Shown here piece after piece: positions 1 to 11,012 of a DNA stretch of 64,000 bases (positions within the stretch are counted from its first letter, which is position 1; each line of letters opens with the position of its first letter). The position numbers and the translations under genes were made by a program. Source of the DNA: Nitratireductor basaltis (lineage in GTDB: Bacteria > Pseudomonadota > Alphaproteobacteria > Rhizobiales > Rhizobiaceae); NCBI RefSeq assembly GCF_000733725.1, contig NZ_JMQM01000001.1, positions 992,001-1,056,000 of the forward strand, written 5' to 3'. The notes below the pieces were generated by a model. The model saw only the letters and a list, made by a program, of their open reading frames with translations. It searched no databases and was not told the DNA's origin.

Positions 1-1167
<1,167 letters not shown>

Positions 1168-1230
1168 TCTGGGGCAGCATCCGGCGCGGCGCGGCAGAAG
1201 CCCGCGCCGCAGCGGAGAAGGAAACGAAGA

Positions 1231-1542
1231 ATGATGAACGGACAAAATATCCGTATCCGCCTCAAGGCTTTCGATCACCGGGTGCTCGATTCCTCGACCC
1301 GCGAGATCGTGTCTACGGCAAAGCGCACTGGTGCGAATGTGCGTGGGCCCATCCCGCTGCCGACGCGCATCGAGAAGTTCACGGTGAACCGTTCGCCGCA
1401 TATCGACAAGAAGAGCCGTGAGCAGTTCGAAATGCGCACGCATAAGCGTCTTCTGGATATCGTCGATCCAACCCCGCAGACGGTCGACGCGCTTATGAAG
1501 CTCGATCTGGCTGCCGGCGTGGACGTCGAGATCAAGTTGTAG
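1231..1542 (+). CDS. rpsJ: 30S ribosomal protein S10
   Basis: Small-subunit protein S10, located in the 30S head and, in other bacteria, also a partner of NusB in antitermination. The protein of 102-103 residues begins (M)[16 protein letters not shown] and matches S10 along its whole length. Two adjacent ATG codons (1231 and 1234) are possible starts. A purine-rich ribosome site (GGAGAAGGA, 1214-1222) suits either; most relatives use the second, giving 102 residues. It opens the S10 part of the cluster after a 63-base gap from tuf. Confidence 0.98.
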   Translation: MMNGQNIRIRLKAFDHRVLDSSTREIVSTAKRTGANVRGPIPLPTRIEKFTVNRSPHIDKKSREQFEMRTHKRLLDIVDPTPQTVDALMKLDLAAGVDVEIKL

Positions 1543-1622
1543 GCGGAAGACATTAGGTGAGGAACCCGCGATAGGTTGCTTGAAGCAGCCGGAGGCGGGA
1601 ACCCTGAAAGGAAATCGAACCG

Positions 1623-2348
1623 ATGCGTTCAGGTGTTATCGCACAGAAGATCGGGATGACGCGCGTCTACAACGAGGCGGGCGAGCATATCCCTGTCACG
1701 GTGTTGCGCATGGAAAACTGCCAGGTCGTCGCGCAGCGTACCGAGGAGAAGAATGGCTATACGGCTGTTCAGCTCGGTGTAGGACTGGCCAAGGTGAAGA
1801 ACACGTCGAAGGCAATGCGTGGTCATTTCGCCACGGCCTCCGTCGAGCCCAAGGCCAAGCTGGCCGAGTTCCGGGTAAGCCCCGACAACCTTCTTGAGGT
1901 TGGTGCAGAGATCACTGCCGAGCACTTCGTTGCCGGCCAGAAGGTTGATGTCACCGGTACCTCGATCGGTAAGGGCTTCCAGGGTGTCATGAAGCGCCAC
2001 AATTTCGGTGGTGGTCGCGCAACCCATGGTAACTCGGTATCGCACCGTTCGCATGGTTCGACCGGTCAGCGTCAGGATCCGGGCAAGGTTTTCAAGGGCA
2101 AGAAGATGGCCGGTCACATGGGTTCCACCCGCGTGACGACCCAGAACCTTGAAATCGTCTCCACGGATACCGAGCGCGGTCTGATCCTCGTTCGCGGTGC
2201 TGTTCCCGGCTCCAAGGGCGCTTGGATCGTGGTTCGTGACGCGGTGAAGGCGCCGCTGCCCGAGAACGCTCCGGTTCCGGCTGCCATCCGTGCTGCAGGC
2301 AATTCGAATTCGGCTGAGAATGCCGGTGCCAGCGAGGGTGCAGAATAA
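1623..2348 (+). CDS. rplC: 50S ribosomal protein L3
   Basis: Large-subunit protein L3, an early assembly protein reaching toward the peptidyl transferase centre. The start [16 protein letters not shown] and the central [20 protein letters not shown] loop are typical, and the loop contains the glutamine methylated by PrmB in other bacteria. At 241 residues it is longer than the E. coli protein because of an alanine/asparagine-rich tail, which is common in this order. A ribosome site (AAAGGAAA) precedes the ATG. The stop codon overlaps the rplD start by one base (TAATG), suggesting coupled translation. Confidence 0.98.
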   Translation: MRSGVIAQKIGMTRVYNEAGEHIPVTVLRMENCQVVAQRTEEKNGYTAVQLGVGLAKVKNTSKAMRGHFATASVEPKAKLAEFRVSPDNLLEVGAEITAEHFVAGQKVDVTGTSIGKGFQGVMKRHNFGGGRATHGNSVSHRSHGSTGQRQDPGKVFKGKKMAGHMGSTRVTTQNLEIVSTDTERGLILVRGAVPGSKGAWIVVRDAVKAPLPENAPVPAAIRAAGNSNSAENAGASEGAE

Positions 2349-2968
2349 TGGACGTCAAGGTAACAACACTCGCAGGCAAGGATGCCGGTAAGGTTGCTCT
2401 TTCCGATGCAATCTTCGGTCTTGATCCGCGCGAGGACATCATTCACCGCGTGATCCGCTGGCAGCTTGCCAAGCGTCAGCAGGGCACGCACAAGACCAAG
2501 GGCCGTGCAGAGATCGCACGCACCGGTGCGAAGATGTACCGCCAGAAGGGTACGGGCCGCGCTCGTCACTCGTCTGCTCGCGTACCGCAGTTCCGCGGCG
2601 GTGGTCGTGCTCATGGACCGGTTGTTCGCAGCCATGCACACGAGCTCCCCAAGAAGGTTCGTGCGCTTGGTCTGAAGCATGCACTGTCCGCCAAGGCTCG
2701 TGCAGATCAGATCATCGTGCTTGATGACCTGACCTTTGCCGACGGCAAGACCAAGGCTCTGGTCGACAGCTTTGCAAAGCTTGGTCTCTCCAATGCGCTG
2801 ATGATCGGCGGCAACGAGATCGACGCCGGCTTCAAGCGGGCTGCAGCAAATATCCCGAATGTGGATGTTCTGCCGGTCCAGGGTATCAATGTTTACGACA
2901 TTCTTCGTCGCGGCACGCTGGTGCTGTCGAAGTCGGCTGTCGAGGCACTCGAGGAGCGCTTCAAATGA
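2348..2968 (+). CDS. rplD: 50S ribosomal protein L4
   Basis: Large-subunit protein L4, whose extended loop lines the exit tunnel. The 206 residues include the conserved arginine/glycine-rich loop ([18 protein letters not shown], roughly residues 60-85). The start overlaps the rplC stop and the end overlaps the rplW start by four bases (ATGA). In E. coli L4 represses its own operon; no leader like that of E. coli is visible here, so that control is not claimed. Confidence 0.98.
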   Translation: MDVKVTTLAGKDAGKVALSDAIFGLDPREDIIHRVIRWQLAKRQQGTHKTKGRAEIARTGAKMYRQKGTGRARHSSARVPQFRGGGRAHGPVVRSHAHELPKKVRALGLKHALSAKARADQIIVLDDLTFADGKTKALVDSFAKLGLSNALMIGGNEIDAGFKRAAANIPNVDVLPVQGINVYDILRRGTLVLSKSAVEALEERFK

Positions 2969-3258
2969 CGGATCTTCGCCATTACGACGTGATCGTCAGC
3001 CCGGCGATCACCGAGAAGACCACCATCGCCTCCGAAAACAACCAGGTTGTTTTCAATGTGGCGCCGAAGGCCACCAAGCCTGAAATCAAGGCTGCGGTTG
3101 AAGCTCTCTTCGGTGTGAAGGTGAAGGGTGTGAACACTCTTGTCCGCAAGGGCAAGGTCAAGCGGTTCCGCGGCACGATCGGCAGACAGAGCGACGTCAA
3201 GCGCGCAGTTGTCACGCTGGCCGAGGGCCATTCGATCGACATCGCGACAGGTCTTTGA
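2965..3258 (+). CDS. rplW: 50S ribosomal protein L23
   Basis: L23 sits at the exit of the peptide tunnel and is the docking site for trigger factor and signal recognition particle. The 97-residue protein has the family pattern [10 protein letters not shown] near the start and [19 protein letters not shown] in the middle. Its ATG lies within the end of rplD (ATGA overlap), so translation is probably coupled. Length and sequence are ordinary for the order. Confidence 0.98.
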   Translation: MTDLRHYDVIVSPAITEKTTIASENNQVVFNVAPKATKPEIKAAVEALFGVKVKGVNTLVRKGKVKRFRGTIGRQSDVKRAVVTLAEGHSIDIATGL

Positions 3259-3277
3259 GAGGCCCGGGGATTAGAAC

Positions 3278-4114
3278 ATGGCACTCAAGCACTTCAAACC
3301 GGTAACACCGGGCCAGCGTCAGCTGGTGATCGTCGACCGTTCGGGCCTCTACAAGGGCAAGCCCGTCAAGGGCCTGACCGAAGGTCTGACCTCCAAGGGC
3401 GGTCGCAACAATACGGGCCGTGTAACGGCTCGCTTCCAGGGTGGCGGTCACAAGCGCTCCTACCGTCTGATCGACTTCAAGCGTCGCAAGTTTGACGTTT
3501 CGGCGACTGTCGAGCGCATTGAATATGACCCGAACCGCACCGCGTTCATCGCGTTGGTTCGTTATGAGGACGGCGAGCTGTCCTACATCCTGGCTCCGCA
3601 GCGTCTTGCAGCCGGCGACAAGGTTATTGCCTCGTCCAAGGCCGTAGACGTGAAGCCCGGCAATGCCATGCCACTCGGCTCCATGCCGATCGGCACCATC
3701 GTCCATAATGTGGAGATGAAGGCAGGAAAGGGCGGCCAGATGGCACGTTCGGCTGGTGCTTATGCCCAGCTGGTTGGCCGTGATGATGGCATGGCGATCC
3801 TGCGCCTGAACTCCGGTGAGCAGCGCCTTGTATCCGGTAACTGCATGGCAACTGTCGGTGCAGTATCGAACCCGGATCATTCGAATGTGAGCCTCGGCAA
3901 AGCCGGCCGCAAGCGCTGGATGGGCAAGCGTCCGCATAACCGCGGTGTGACCATGAACCCGGTCGACCACCCGCATGGTGGTGGTGAAGGCCGTACTTCC
4001 GGCGGTCGTCACCCGGTTTCGCCATGGGGCAAGCCCACCAAGGGTGCGAAGACGCGGTCGAACAAGTCGACTGACAAGTTCATCATGCGCTCGCGCCATC
4101 AGCGCAAGTCTTAA
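3278..4114 (+). CDS. rplB: 50S ribosomal protein L2
   Basis: L2 is needed for subunit joining and peptidyl transferase activity. The 278-residue protein contains the [20 protein letters not shown] basic region and the highly conserved C-terminal [13 protein letters not shown] motif with the histidine important for activity. The end ([11 protein letters not shown]) is typical. Spacing to rplW and rpsS is short, so it belongs to the same transcript. Confidence 0.99.
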   Translation: MALKHFKPVTPGQRQLVIVDRSGLYKGKPVKGLTEGLTSKGGRNNTGRVTARFQGGGHKRSYRLIDFKRRKFDVSATVERIEYDPNRTAFIALVRYEDGELSYILAPQRLAAGDKVIASSKAVDVKPGNAMPLGSMPIGTIVHNVEMKAGKGGQMARSAGAYAQLVGRDDGMAILRLNSGEQRLVSGNCMATVGAVSNPDHSNVSLGKAGRKRWMGKRPHNRGVTMNPVDHPHGGGEGRTSGGRHPVSPWGKPTKGAKTRSNKSTDKFIMRSRHQRKS

Positions 4115-4130
4115 GGAAAGGTAACGGCAA

Positions 4131-4409
4131 GTGTCCCGTTCAGTCTGGAAAGGTCCGTTCGTAGACGGTTTTCTGCTCAAGAAGGCAGAGAAGGTGCGCG
4201 AAAGTGGCCGCAAGGAAGTGATCAAGATGTGGAGCCGCCGCTCCACCATTCTGCCGCAGTTTGTTGGCCTTACCTTCGGTGTCTACAACGGCCAGAAGCA
4301 TATCCCGGTCCTCGTCTCTGAAGAGATGGTCGGCCACAAATTCGGTGAATTTGCTCCATCCCGCACCTATTACGGCCACGGGGCGGACAAGAAGGCAAAG
4401 AGGAAGTAA
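4131..4409 (+). CDS. rpsS: 30S ribosomal protein S19
   Basis: S19 forms a complex with S13 in the 30S head near the A site. The 92-residue protein ([19 protein letters not shown]..., ending ADKKAKRK) is full length. The start is GTG at 4131: it gives the universally conserved N-terminus, and AAGGAAAGG lies upstream at 4113-4121. It lies 16 bases after rplB and 2 bases before rplV. Confidence 0.98.
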   Translation: MSRSVWKGPFVDGFLLKKAEKVRESGRKEVIKMWSRRSTILPQFVGLTFGVYNGQKHIPVLVSEEMVGHKFGEFAPSRTYYGHGADKKAKRK

Positions 4410-4411
4410 CG

Positions 4412-4801
4412 ATGGGCAAAGCCAAAGCACCGCGCAGGCTTGCAGATAACGAGGCACGTGCCGTATTGCGCACGATCCGCGTCAGCCCTCAGAAGCTGAA
4501 CCTCGTTGCTGCCATGATCCGCGGAAAGAAAGTGGCGAGCGCTCTCGCCGATCTGGAATTCTCGCGCAAGCGCATCGCCGGTACCGTCAAGAAGACGCTT
4601 GAATCGGCCATTGCAAATGCAGAGAACAATCACGATCTCGACGTGGATTCGCTGGTGGTGGCTGAGGCCTTTGTCGGCAAGTCGATGGTTCTTAAGCGTT
4701 TCCATGCACGCGGCCGTGGCCGTGGCAACCGGATCCTGAAGCCTTATTCGCACCTGACGATTGTCGTCCGCGAAGTCGAAGAACAAGTGGAGGCCGCCTG
4801 A
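4412..4801 (+). CDS. rplV: 50S ribosomal protein L22
   Basis: L22 lines the exit tunnel with a long beta hairpin. The 129 residues contain the [12 protein letters not shown]-type segment near the start ([19 protein letters not shown]) and the hairpin motif [19 protein letters not shown] near the end. The family's conserved core is complete. The stop overlaps the rpsC start by one base (TGATG). Confidence 0.98.
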   Translation: MGKAKAPRRLADNEARAVLRTIRVSPQKLNLVAAMIRGKKVASALADLEFSRKRIAGTVKKTLESAIANAENNHDLDVDSLVVAEAFVGKSMVLKRFHARGRGRGNRILKPYSHLTIVVREVEEQVEAA

Positions 4802-5505
4802 TGGGCCACAAAGTCAATCCGATCGGCCTGCGCCTCGGCATCAACCGGACCTGGGATTCCCGCTGGTTCGCGGACAATGCCGAATATGGCCAGCTCCTTC
4901 ATGAGGATCTCAAGATCCGCAACTATATTCAGAAGGAACTGAAGCAGGCTGCCATTTCGAAGGTGGTCATCGAGCGTCCGCACAAAAAGTGCCGCGTCAC
5001 GATCCATGCTGCCCGTCCAGGCCTGATCATCGGCAAGAAGGGCGCTGACATCGAAAAGCTGCGCCGCAAGCTGACCCAGATGACGAATGCGGAGACGCAT
5101 CTCAACATCGTCGAGGTCCGCAAGCCCGAGATCGATGCCACGCTTGTTGCTCAGTCGATCGCACAGCAGCTCGAGCGCCGCGTTGCATTCCGTCGCGCCA
5201 TGAAGCGTGCGGTTCAGTCGGCCATGCGTCTTGGTGCAGAAGGTATCCGTATCAACTGCTCGGGTCGTCTGGGCGGCGCGGAAATCGCCCGTATCGAATG
5301 GTACCGTGAAGGTCGCGTTCCGCTGCACACGCTGCGTGCGGATGTTGACTATGGCACGGCTGAAGCTAAGACGGCCTACGGCATTTGCGGCGTGAAGGTT
5401 TGGGTATTCAAGGGCGAGATCCTTGAGCATGACCCGATGGCTTCCGAGCGTCGTGCGGTCGAAGGCGACCAGGGTGGCAACAACCGCCGCCGTGAAAACG
5501 CCTGA
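4801..5505 (+). CDS. rpsC: 30S ribosomal protein S3
   Basis: S3 forms part of the mRNA entry tunnel and helps unwind mRNA. The 234-residue protein begins [20 protein letters not shown] and contains the KH RNA-binding domain with its GXXG-type loop ([19 protein letters not shown]). The acidic/basic tail ([14 protein letters not shown]) is a usual variable end. It overlaps rplV by one base. Confidence 0.98.
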   Translation: MGHKVNPIGLRLGINRTWDSRWFADNAEYGQLLHEDLKIRNYIQKELKQAAISKVVIERPHKKCRVTIHAARPGLIIGKKGADIEKLRRKLTQMTNAETHLNIVEVRKPEIDATLVAQSIAQQLERRVAFRRAMKRAVQSAMRLGAEGIRINCSGRLGGAEIARIEWYREGRVPLHTLRADVDYGTAEAKTAYGICGVKVWVFKGEILEHDPMASERRAVEGDQGGNNRRRENA

Positions 5506-5529
5506 TAGCCGGGATTTTGGAGTAGAAAG

Positions 5530-5943
5530 ATGCTGCAACCAAAGCGCACGAAATTCCGCAAGCAGTTCAAGGGCCGCATCCACGGCACTGCAAAGGGCGG
5601 CACGGAACTGAATTTCGGTTCCTTCGGCATCAAGGCCCTCGAGCCTGAGCGTGTAACCGCACGCCAGATCGAGGCAGCCCGCCGTGCGATCACGCGCTAC
5701 ATGAAGCGCCAGGGTCGTGTATGGATCCGCGTATTCCCGGATCTTCCGGTAACCTCCAAGCCCACGGAAGTCCGTATGGGTAAGGGTAAGGGTTCGGTCG
5801 ATTACTGGGCAGCCCGCGTCAAGCCGGGTCGCGTGATGTTCGAGATCGACGGCGTGGGTATCGACGTGGCCCGTGAGGCGCTGCGCCTCGGTGCTGCCAA
5901 GCTCCCGGTCAAGACGCGCTTCGTACAGCGCATCGCAGAGTAG
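5530..5943 (+). CDS. rplP: 50S ribosomal protein L16
   Basis: L16 organises the A-site region of the 50S subunit. The 137 residues start [16 protein letters not shown] and carry the conserved [16 protein letters not shown] and [19 protein letters not shown] segments; the arginine hydroxylated by YcfD in some bacteria lies in that second region. The ribosome site (GGAGTAGA) fits the ATG. The gene is followed after 13 bases by rpmC. Confidence 0.98.
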   Translation: MLQPKRTKFRKQFKGRIHGTAKGGTELNFGSFGIKALEPERVTARQIEAARRAITRYMKRQGRVWIRVFPDLPVTSKPTEVRMGKGKGSVDYWAARVKPGRVMFEIDGVGIDVAREALRLGAAKLPVKTRFVQRIAE

Positions 5944-5956
5944 GAGACGGTTCATC

Positions 5957-6157
5957 ATGAAGGCCGCAGACGTAAGGTCAATGACCCCTGATCAGCTCAA
6001 TGACGAGCTGGCCAAGCTTAAGAAAGAGCAGTTCAACCTCCGCTTCCAGCGGGCGACGGGACAGCTCGAGAAAACCGCGCGCGTGAAGCAGGTTCGCCGT
6101 GACATTGCGCGTATCAAGACAATCGCCGCCGAGAAGTCGGCCGGCAACAACGCCTGA
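5957..6157 (+). CDS. rpmC: 50S ribosomal protein L29
   Basis: L29 is a small two-helix protein at the tunnel exit, next to L23. The correct start is the ATG at 5957 ([20 protein letters not shown]), giving 66 residues. The frame is open further upstream inside rplP, but that extension is not L29-like, while TAGGAGACGG (5941-5950) is a good ribosome site for 5957. The core [18 protein letters not shown] is characteristic. Confidence 0.97.
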   Translation: MKAADVRSMTPDQLNDELAKLKKEQFNLRFQRATGQLEKTARVKQVRRDIARIKTIAAEKSAGNNA

Positions 6158-6168
6158 GGAAAGCGAAC

Positions 6169-6411
6169 ATGCCAAAGCGCGTTTTGCAGGGCACCGTGGT
6201 TAGCGACAAGGGCGACAAGACGATTGTCGTACGTGTCGAGCGCCGGTTCGCTCATCCGCTCTTGAAAAAGACCGTGCGCCGCTCCAAGCGGTACAAGGCA
6301 CATGACGAGAACAACGCTTTCAAGGTCGGCGACAAGGTGTCGATCGAAGAGACGCGTCCGATCTCGAAGGACAAGAGCTGGATCGTCGTTACCGAGAACC
6401 AGGCGCAATAA
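6169..6411 (+). CDS. rpsQ: 30S ribosomal protein S17
   Basis: S17 is a primary 16S rRNA-binding protein with an OB fold. The 80 residues begin [18 protein letters not shown] and include the family signature around [21 protein letters not shown]. It follows rpmC by 11 bases with GAGGAAAG as ribosome site. A 65-base gap before rplN is the largest in this part of the cluster and shows no clear hairpin. Confidence 0.98.
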   Translation: MPKRVLQGTVVSDKGDKTIVVRVERRFAHPLLKKTVRRSKRYKAHDENNAFKVGDKVSIEETRPISKDKSWIVVTENQAQ

Positions 6412-6476
6412 TTATTGGAATATGCCGGGACTGCCGTTAAGAGCAGCTTCCCAGAAGAATTAGAAGGCGGCCAGTC

Positions 6477-6845
6477 ATGATTCAGATGCAAACAAACCTC
6501 GATGTGGCGGATAATTCCGGCGCACGTCGTGTCATGTGCATCAAAGTGCTCGGCGGCTCGAAGCGGAAATATGCTTCGGTAGGCGACATCATCGTCGTCT
6601 CCGTGAAGGAAGCCATTCCGCGCGGCCGTGTGAAGAAGGGCGACGTTATGAAGGCGGTTGTGGTTCGCACCGCCAAGGATATCCGGCGCGCGGATGGCAG
6701 TGTCATCCGGTTTGACAACAACGCAGCCGTACTCGTCGACAATAAGAAAGAGCCTGTCGGTACCCGTATCTTCGGACCGGTTCCGCGTGAACTTCGCGCC
6801 AAGAACCACATGAAGATCATTTCGCTGGCGCCGGAAGTGCTCTAA
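6477..6845 (+). CDS. rplN: 50S ribosomal protein L14
   Basis: L14 lies at the subunit interface and binds the silencing factor RsfS. The 122 residues start [20 protein letters not shown] and end [15 protein letters not shown], both diagnostic. Full length for the family. Its stop is followed by TAAGGAGG, a near-perfect ribosome site for rplX. Confidence 0.99.
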   Translation: MIQMQTNLDVADNSGARRVMCIKVLGGSKRKYASVGDIIVVSVKEAIPRGRVKKGDVMKAVVVRTAKDIRRADGSVIRFDNNAAVLVDNKKEPVGTRIFGPVPRELRAKNHMKIISLAPEVL

Positions 6846-6858
6846 GGAGGCCGGAGAA

Positions 6859-7173
6859 ATGCAGAAGATCAAAAGAGGCGACCAGGTCGTCGTGCTCGCC
6901 GGCCGTGACAAGGGCCGCACGGGCGAAGTAATCAAGGTGATGCCGAAGGAAGACCAGGCTCTGGTCCGTGGCATTAATGTCGTTCGCCGTCACCAGAAAC
7001 AGTCAGCGCAGCAGGAAGGCGGCATCATCTCCAAGGAGTCGCCGATCAACCTGTCCAACATCGCACTGGCCGATCCCAAGGATGGCAAGCCGACCCGTGT
7101 CGGTTTCCGTGTTGGCGATGACGGCAAGAAAGTGCGTGTCGCCAAGCGCTCGGGAGAAGTGATCGATGGCTAA
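6859..7173 (+). CDS. rplX: 50S ribosomal protein L24
   Basis: L24 initiates 50S assembly. The 104 residues show the KOW motif at the N-terminus ([22 protein letters not shown] split over residues 5-26) and the usual VVRRHQKQ region. It has a very strong ribosome site (AAGGAGG, 6844-6850). The last eight bases overlap the start of rplE. Confidence 0.98.
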   Translation: MQKIKRGDQVVVLAGRDKGRTGEVIKVMPKEDQALVRGINVVRRHQKQSAQQEGGIISKESPINLSNIALADPKDGKPTRVGFRVGDDGKKVRVAKRSGEVIDG

Positions 7174-7723
7174 CGCGAACATCCAGCCACGTATGAAGAA
7201 GCGTTACGACGAAGTGATCCGCAAGGAGCTTCTCGAAACCTTCAACTACAAGAACGAGATGCAGATTCCGCGCCTCGACAAGATCGTCATCAATATTGGT
7301 GTCGGCGAGGCGACTGCAGACTCCAAGAAGCCTTCGGTTGCTGCTGAAGATCTGGCGCTCATCGCCGGTCAGAAGCCCGTGATCACCCGTGCCCGCAATT
7401 CGATTGCAGGCTTCAAGGTGCGCGAAGGCATGCCGATCGGCACCAAGGTGACGCTTCGCAAGGAGCGCATGTACGAGTTCCTGGATCGCCTCGTGAACAT
7501 CGCGCTGCCGCGCGTTCGCGACTTCCGCGGGCTCAACCCGAAGAGCTTTGACGGCCGCGGCAACTATGCCATGGGCGTGAAGGAACACATCGTATTCCCC
7601 GAGATCAACTACGACAAGGTAGACCAGATCTGGGGTATGGACATCATCGTTTGTACGACTGCTGAAACCGACGACGAGGCACGGGCGCTGTTGAAGGCTT
7701 TCAACTTCCCGTTCCGGCAGTAA
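7166..7723 (+). CDS. rplE: 50S ribosomal protein L5
   Basis: L5 binds 5S rRNA and contacts P-site tRNA. The 185 residues include the conserved [16 protein letters not shown] segment, [15 protein letters not shown], and the C-terminal [18 protein letters not shown]. The start inside rplX (ATGGCTAACGCG) is preceded by a GGGAGAAG ribosome site. Ordinary length for the order. Confidence 0.98.
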   Translation: MANANIQPRMKKRYDEVIRKELLETFNYKNEMQIPRLDKIVINIGVGEATADSKKPSVAAEDLALIAGQKPVITRARNSIAGFKVREGMPIGTKVTLRKERMYEFLDRLVNIALPRVRDFRGLNPKSFDGRGNYAMGVKEHIVFPEINYDKVDQIWGMDIIVCTTAETDDEARALLKAFNFPFRQ

Positions 7724-7750
7724 CGGCAAGCGAGAACAAGGAAATATCCT

Positions 7751-8056
7751 ATGGCTAAAGTTAGCGCAGTCGAGAAGAACAAGAAGCGCCGGGAGATGGT
7801 CGACCGCTATGCTGAAAAGCGTGCGGCACTCAAGGCCATCATCAAGGACCAGGACAAGCCGATTGAAGAGCGCTTCAAGGCGCAGCTCCAGTTGTCCGCG
7901 CTTCCGCGCAACTCGTCCAAAACCCGCATCCGCAACCGTTGCGACGTAACCGGCCGTCCGCGCGCCTATTACCGCAAGTTGAAGATGTCCCGTATCGCGC
8001 TTCGCGAGCTTGGCAATAACGGCCAGATTCCTGGTCTTGTGAAGTCGAGCTGGTAA
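7751..8056 (+). CDS. rpsN: 30S ribosomal protein S14
   Basis: S14 helps assemble the 30S head. This 101-residue form is the long type without the zinc-binding CXXC pair; only one cysteine is seen ([16 protein letters not shown]). The end [11 protein letters not shown] is the usual C-terminus. A 27-base gap separates it from rplE. Confidence 0.98.
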   Translation: MAKVSAVEKNKKRREMVDRYAEKRAALKAIIKDQDKPIEERFKAQLQLSALPRNSSKTRIRNRCDVTGRPRAYYRKLKMSRIALRELGNNGQIPGLVKSSW

Positions 8057-8069
8057 GGGGGCTGAAGAA

Positions 8070-8468
8070 ATGTCTGTGAATGATCCACTCGGCGATATGC
8101 TGACCCGCATCCGCAACGCGATTGGCCGCAAGAAGACGAAGGTCTCCACGCCGGCTTCCAAGTTGCGCGCGCGTGTGCTCGATGTCCTCAAGGCCGAGGG
8201 CTATATCCGTGACTACAGCCAGGTCGACTATGACAATGGCAAGTCGGAAATCGAGATTGAACTGAAGTATCATGAAGGCGCACCGGTCATCCGTGAGATT
8301 GCACGGGTTTCCAAGCCGGGCCGTCGCGTTTATGTGTCTGTGAAATCGATTCCCCAGGTTGCGAACGGTCTCGGTGTCGCCATCCTTTCAACGCCCAAGG
8401 GCGTGATGGCAGACCACGAGGCGCGCGAGCAGAATGTAGGTGGAGAGGTTCTCTGCCAGATCTTCTGA
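8070..8468 (+). CDS. rpsH: 30S ribosomal protein S8
   Basis: S8 is a primary binder of the 16S central domain and a translational repressor of the spc operon in E. coli. The 132 residues include the N-terminal [18 protein letters not shown] and the C-terminal [20 protein letters not shown]. No obvious mimic of the S8 rRNA site was picked out upstream of rplE here, so autoregulation is not claimed. Confidence 0.98.
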   Translation: MSVNDPLGDMLTRIRNAIGRKKTKVSTPASKLRARVLDVLKAEGYIRDYSQVDYDNGKSEIEIELKYHEGAPVIREIARVSKPGRRVYVSVKSIPQVANGLGVAILSTPKGVMADHEAREQNVGGEVLCQIF

Positions 8469-8506
8469 TCGGGTGGTAACCACAACGGAACAGCGAGGAC
8501 GAATAA

Positions 8507-9040
8507 ATGTCTCGTATTGGCAAAAAGCCAGTCCCCGTACCGGAGGGCGTTACCGCCACCGTCGAGGGCAAGACTGTTACGGCCAAGGGGCCGAAGGGCG
8601 AACTCAAATTCGTCGTCAATGACGAAGTGCTCGTCAAGATGGAAGATGGCGCGGTTCAGGTTGATCCGCGCGACCAGTCCAAGCTTGCACGCTCCAAATG
8701 GGGCATGTCACGCACGCAGATCGCCAATATTCTCAATGGCGTGAAGACTGGTTTCGAGAAGAAGCTAGAGATTAACGGCGTTGGTTACCGTGCAGCCATG
8801 CAGGGTACCAAGCTGCAGCTTTCTCTGGGCTACAGCCACGAAGTGGTTTATGAAGCGCCGCAGGGTGTTTCCATTGCCGTGCCGAAGCCGACCGAGATCG
8901 TTGTCTCCGGCATCGACAAGCAGGCTGTTGGCCAGGTCGCGGCCGAGATCCGCGAATTTCGCTCTCCTGAGCCCTACAAGGGCAAGGGTGTCAAATACGC
9001 GGATGAGACGATCGTCCGTAAGGAAGGCAAGAAGAAGTAA
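8507..9040 (+). CDS. rplF: 50S ribosomal protein L6
   Basis: L6 sits near the sarcin-ricin loop. The 177 residues begin [15 protein letters not shown] and end with the diagnostic [16 protein letters not shown] segment. Both tandem L6 folds are complete. The ribosome site is GCGAGGACG upstream of 8507. Confidence 0.98.
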   Translation: MSRIGKKPVPVPEGVTATVEGKTVTAKGPKGELKFVVNDEVLVKMEDGAVQVDPRDQSKLARSKWGMSRTQIANILNGVKTGFEKKLEINGVGYRAAMQGTKLQLSLGYSHEVVYEAPQGVSIAVPKPTEIVVSGIDKQAVGQVAAEIREFRSPEPYKGKGVKYADETIVRKEGKKK

Positions 9041-9052
9041 GGATCGCAGGCA

Positions 9053-9412
9053 ATGGTGTCGAAGGTATCCGTTAAGCGGCGCGCCGCGCGCGTTCGCCGT
9101 AAGCTTAAGGCGGTCGCCAACGGCCAGCCGAGGCTTTCCGTCTATCGTTCGTCGAAGAACATCTATGTTCAGGTTATTGACGATACGAAGGGTCACACGC
9201 TCGCAGCCGCGTCCACACTGGACAAGGATCTGCAGGGCAAGCTAAAGAGCGGCGCCGACACGGCTGCTGCTGCCGAAGTCGGCAAGCTTGTTGCTGAGCG
9301 TGCCAAGAAGGCTGGTGTAACGGCTGTGGTTTTTGACCGCGGACCATACATCTACCACGGCCGCGTCAAGGCGCTGGCTGATGCCGCCCGTGAGGGTGGT
9401 CTGGAGTTTTAA
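9053..9412 (+). CDS. rplR: 50S ribosomal protein L18
   Basis: L18 carries 5S rRNA to the 50S subunit. The 119 residues show RPRLSVYRS-type sequence ([20 protein letters not shown]) and the C-terminal [23 protein letters not shown]. It starts 12 bases after rplF. It is followed by an intercistronic hairpin listed separately. Confidence 0.98.
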   Translation: MVSKVSVKRRAARVRRKLKAVANGQPRLSVYRSSKNIYVQVIDDTKGHTLAAASTLDKDLQGKLKSGADTAAAAEVGKLVAERAKKAGVTAVVFDRGPYIYHGRVKALADAAREGGLEF

Positions 9413-9418
9413 CCTGTT

Positions 9419-9436
9419 CCGGGCGAATGCGCCCGG
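9419..9436 (+). other. Intercistronic hairpin between rplR and rpsE
   Basis: A perfect 7-bp GC stem (CCGGGCG/CGCCCGG) with a four-base AATG loop begins seven bases after the rplR stop. There is no T-run after it, so it is unlikely to be a full intrinsic terminator. It may stabilise the upstream mRNA or tune expression between rplR and rpsE; that is inference. Confidence 0.5.
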
Positions 9437-9484
9437 AGCTTTCCATCAATCCCGTGCTTCCGGAAAAGAAAAAGGACAAGGATA

Positions 9485-10042
9485 ATGGCACAAGGCCGTA
9501 GGGACGACCGTCGCGACCGCGAAGAGCGCGATAGCGAATTCGTCGACAAGCTCGTTCACATCAATCGCGTTGCCAAGGTGGTCAAGGGTGGCCGTCGTTT
9601 TGGTTTCGCAGCACTCGTCGTCGTTGGCGACCAGAAGGGTCGCGTCGGCTTTGGCCACGGCAAGGCCCGTGAGGTGCCTGAGGCAATCCGCAAGGCAACC
9701 GAAAGCGCAAAGCGCGACATGATCTTTGTCCCGCTGCGTTCCGGTCGTACGCTGCATCACGACGTGAATGGCCGCCATGGCGCCGGCCGCGTTCTCCTGC
9801 GCGCTGCAAAGCCGGGTACCGGTATCATCGCCGGCGGTCCGATGCGTGCGGTTTTCGAGACGCTTGGTGTTCAGGACGTTGTCGCGAAGTCGATGGGTTC
9901 GTCCAACCCCTACAACATGGTTCGCGCTACCTTCGATGCCCTGAAGCATCAGATGCATCCGAAGGATGTGGCTGCACAGCGCGGCATCAAGTATTCCACC
10001 CTCCAGGCTCGTCGCGGCAACGCGGTCGCCGGGGAAGAATAA
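9485..10042 (+). CDS. rpsE: 30S ribosomal protein S5
   Basis: S5 acts in decoding fidelity and mRNA entry. The 185 residues hold the double-stranded RNA-binding N-terminal half ([19 protein letters not shown]) and the [18 protein letters not shown] signature, followed by the C-terminal fold. The ribosome site AAAAAGGACAAGG is close to the ATG at 9485. The N-terminal [14 protein letters not shown] is a charged extension usual in this order. Confidence 0.98.
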   Translation: MAQGRRDDRRDREERDSEFVDKLVHINRVAKVVKGGRRFGFAALVVVGDQKGRVGFGHGKAREVPEAIRKATESAKRDMIFVPLRSGRTLHHDVNGRHGAGRVLLRAAKPGTGIIAGGPMRAVFETLGVQDVVAKSMGSSNPYNMVRATFDALKHQMHPKDVAAQRGIKYSTLQARRGNAVAGEE

Positions 10043-10101
10043 GGCTGGCAGATCGTCACTGGCCTTCCGGCTGGAACGATCAATGGCAAGGAATGATGGA
10101 A

Positions 10102-10302
10102 ATGGCAGAGAAGAAGAAGGGCGCAACGATCACCGTTGAGCAGATCGGCAGCCCCATCCGCCGCCCGAAGGAACAGCGTGCAACGCTCGTTGGCCTGGGC
10201 CTGAACAAGATGCACCGTCGCTCTACGCTTGAGGACACGCCTTCGGTTCGCGGTATGATCGCGTCCGTTGCGCACCTCGTGCGTGTCGTGGACGAAGCCT
10301 GA
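10102..10302 (+). CDS. rpmD: 50S ribosomal protein L30
   Basis: L30 is a small 50S protein absent from some lineages. The ATG at 10102 gives [18 protein letters not shown] and 66 residues, with AAGGAA at the right distance. Upstream in-frame ATGs at 10093 and 10096 would leave the ribosome site too close. The central [20 protein letters not shown] segment is characteristic of the family. Confidence 0.95.
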   Translation: MAEKKKGATITVEQIGSPIRRPKEQRATLVGLGLNKMHRRSTLEDTPSVRGMIASVAHLVRVVDEA

Positions 10303-10318
10303 GATCGAGGAGCTGATC

Positions 10319-10789
10319 ATGAAACTCAATGAACTCAGGGACAATGAAGGTGCACACGTATCGCGCAAGCGCGTCGGTCGTGGCATCGGTTCGGGCCTCG
10401 GCAAGACCGGCGGCCGCGGTGTAAAGGGTCAGAAGTCGCGCTCCGGCGTGGCGATCAAGGGCTTCGAAGGCGGCCAGATGCCGCTTTACCGTCGCCTGCC
10501 CAAGCGCGGCTTCAAGAATATCTTCGGCAAGGACTTCAACGAGGTCTCGCTTGAGCGTCTCCAGGAGGCTGTTGACGCCAAGAAGCTGGACGAGAAGGCC
10601 ACTGTCGATACGGAAGCTCTCATCAAGGCCGGCGTTGTTCGCCGCGCTCGCGATGGTGTGCGCATCCTCGGCAATGGTGAGCTCAAGGCGAAGCTGAACC
10701 TTGAAGTTGCCGGCGCAACCAAGTCTGCGATCGAGAAGATCGAGAAGGCTGGCGGTTCGGTCAAGGTCACCGCAAAAGCTGCGGAATAA
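10319..10789 (+). CDS. rplO: 50S ribosomal protein L15
   Basis: L15 is a late 50S assembly protein. The ATG at 10319 ([20 protein letters not shown]) gives 156 residues and follows GAGGAGC; an open extension into rpmD is not family-like. The glycine-rich region [20 protein letters not shown] and the [16 protein letters not shown] motif are present. It is the last ribosomal gene before secY. Confidence 0.98.
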   Translation: MKLNELRDNEGAHVSRKRVGRGIGSGLGKTGGRGVKGQKSRSGVAIKGFEGGQMPLYRRLPKRGFKNIFGKDFNEVSLERLQEAVDAKKLDEKATVDTEALIKAGVVRRARDGVRILGNGELKAKLNLEVAGATKSAIEKIEKAGGSVKVTAKAAE

Positions 10790-10803
10790 GTGAATAGCTG
10801 CAG

Positions 10804-10821
10804 GCGGCGCGTCAGCGCCGC
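10804..10821 (+). other. Hairpin in the rplO-secY gap
   Basis: A perfect 7-bp GC stem (GCGGCGC/GCGCCGC) with a GTCA loop lies 14 bases after the rplO stop, inside a 223-base gap before secY. No T-run follows, so full termination is not expected. It could lower or stabilise transcript between the ribosomal genes and secY. The rest of the gap shows no other feature I can support. Confidence 0.45.
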
Positions 10822-11012
10822 TTGCATCCGGTTGCGGCCGGGCCTATCTGGGGCCGGTAATGCATTGACGTTGCCGCGACGTCGAGGATGTCTCCGCCGC
10901 AATGGCGGTCATAGCCGGATGCCCCGGCGGATCTTCAAGCGCGGTCGTCACAAGACCAACCGTGCAGGAACCTGGTTACGCCCAGGCGCGTGACGAAGGG
11001 GAGAAGTTCTTA

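Noticed and set aside
3212-4249. 345-codon open frame on the minus strand opposite rplB
   Set aside because: Opposite an essential ribosomal gene, no family similarity; a shadow frame.
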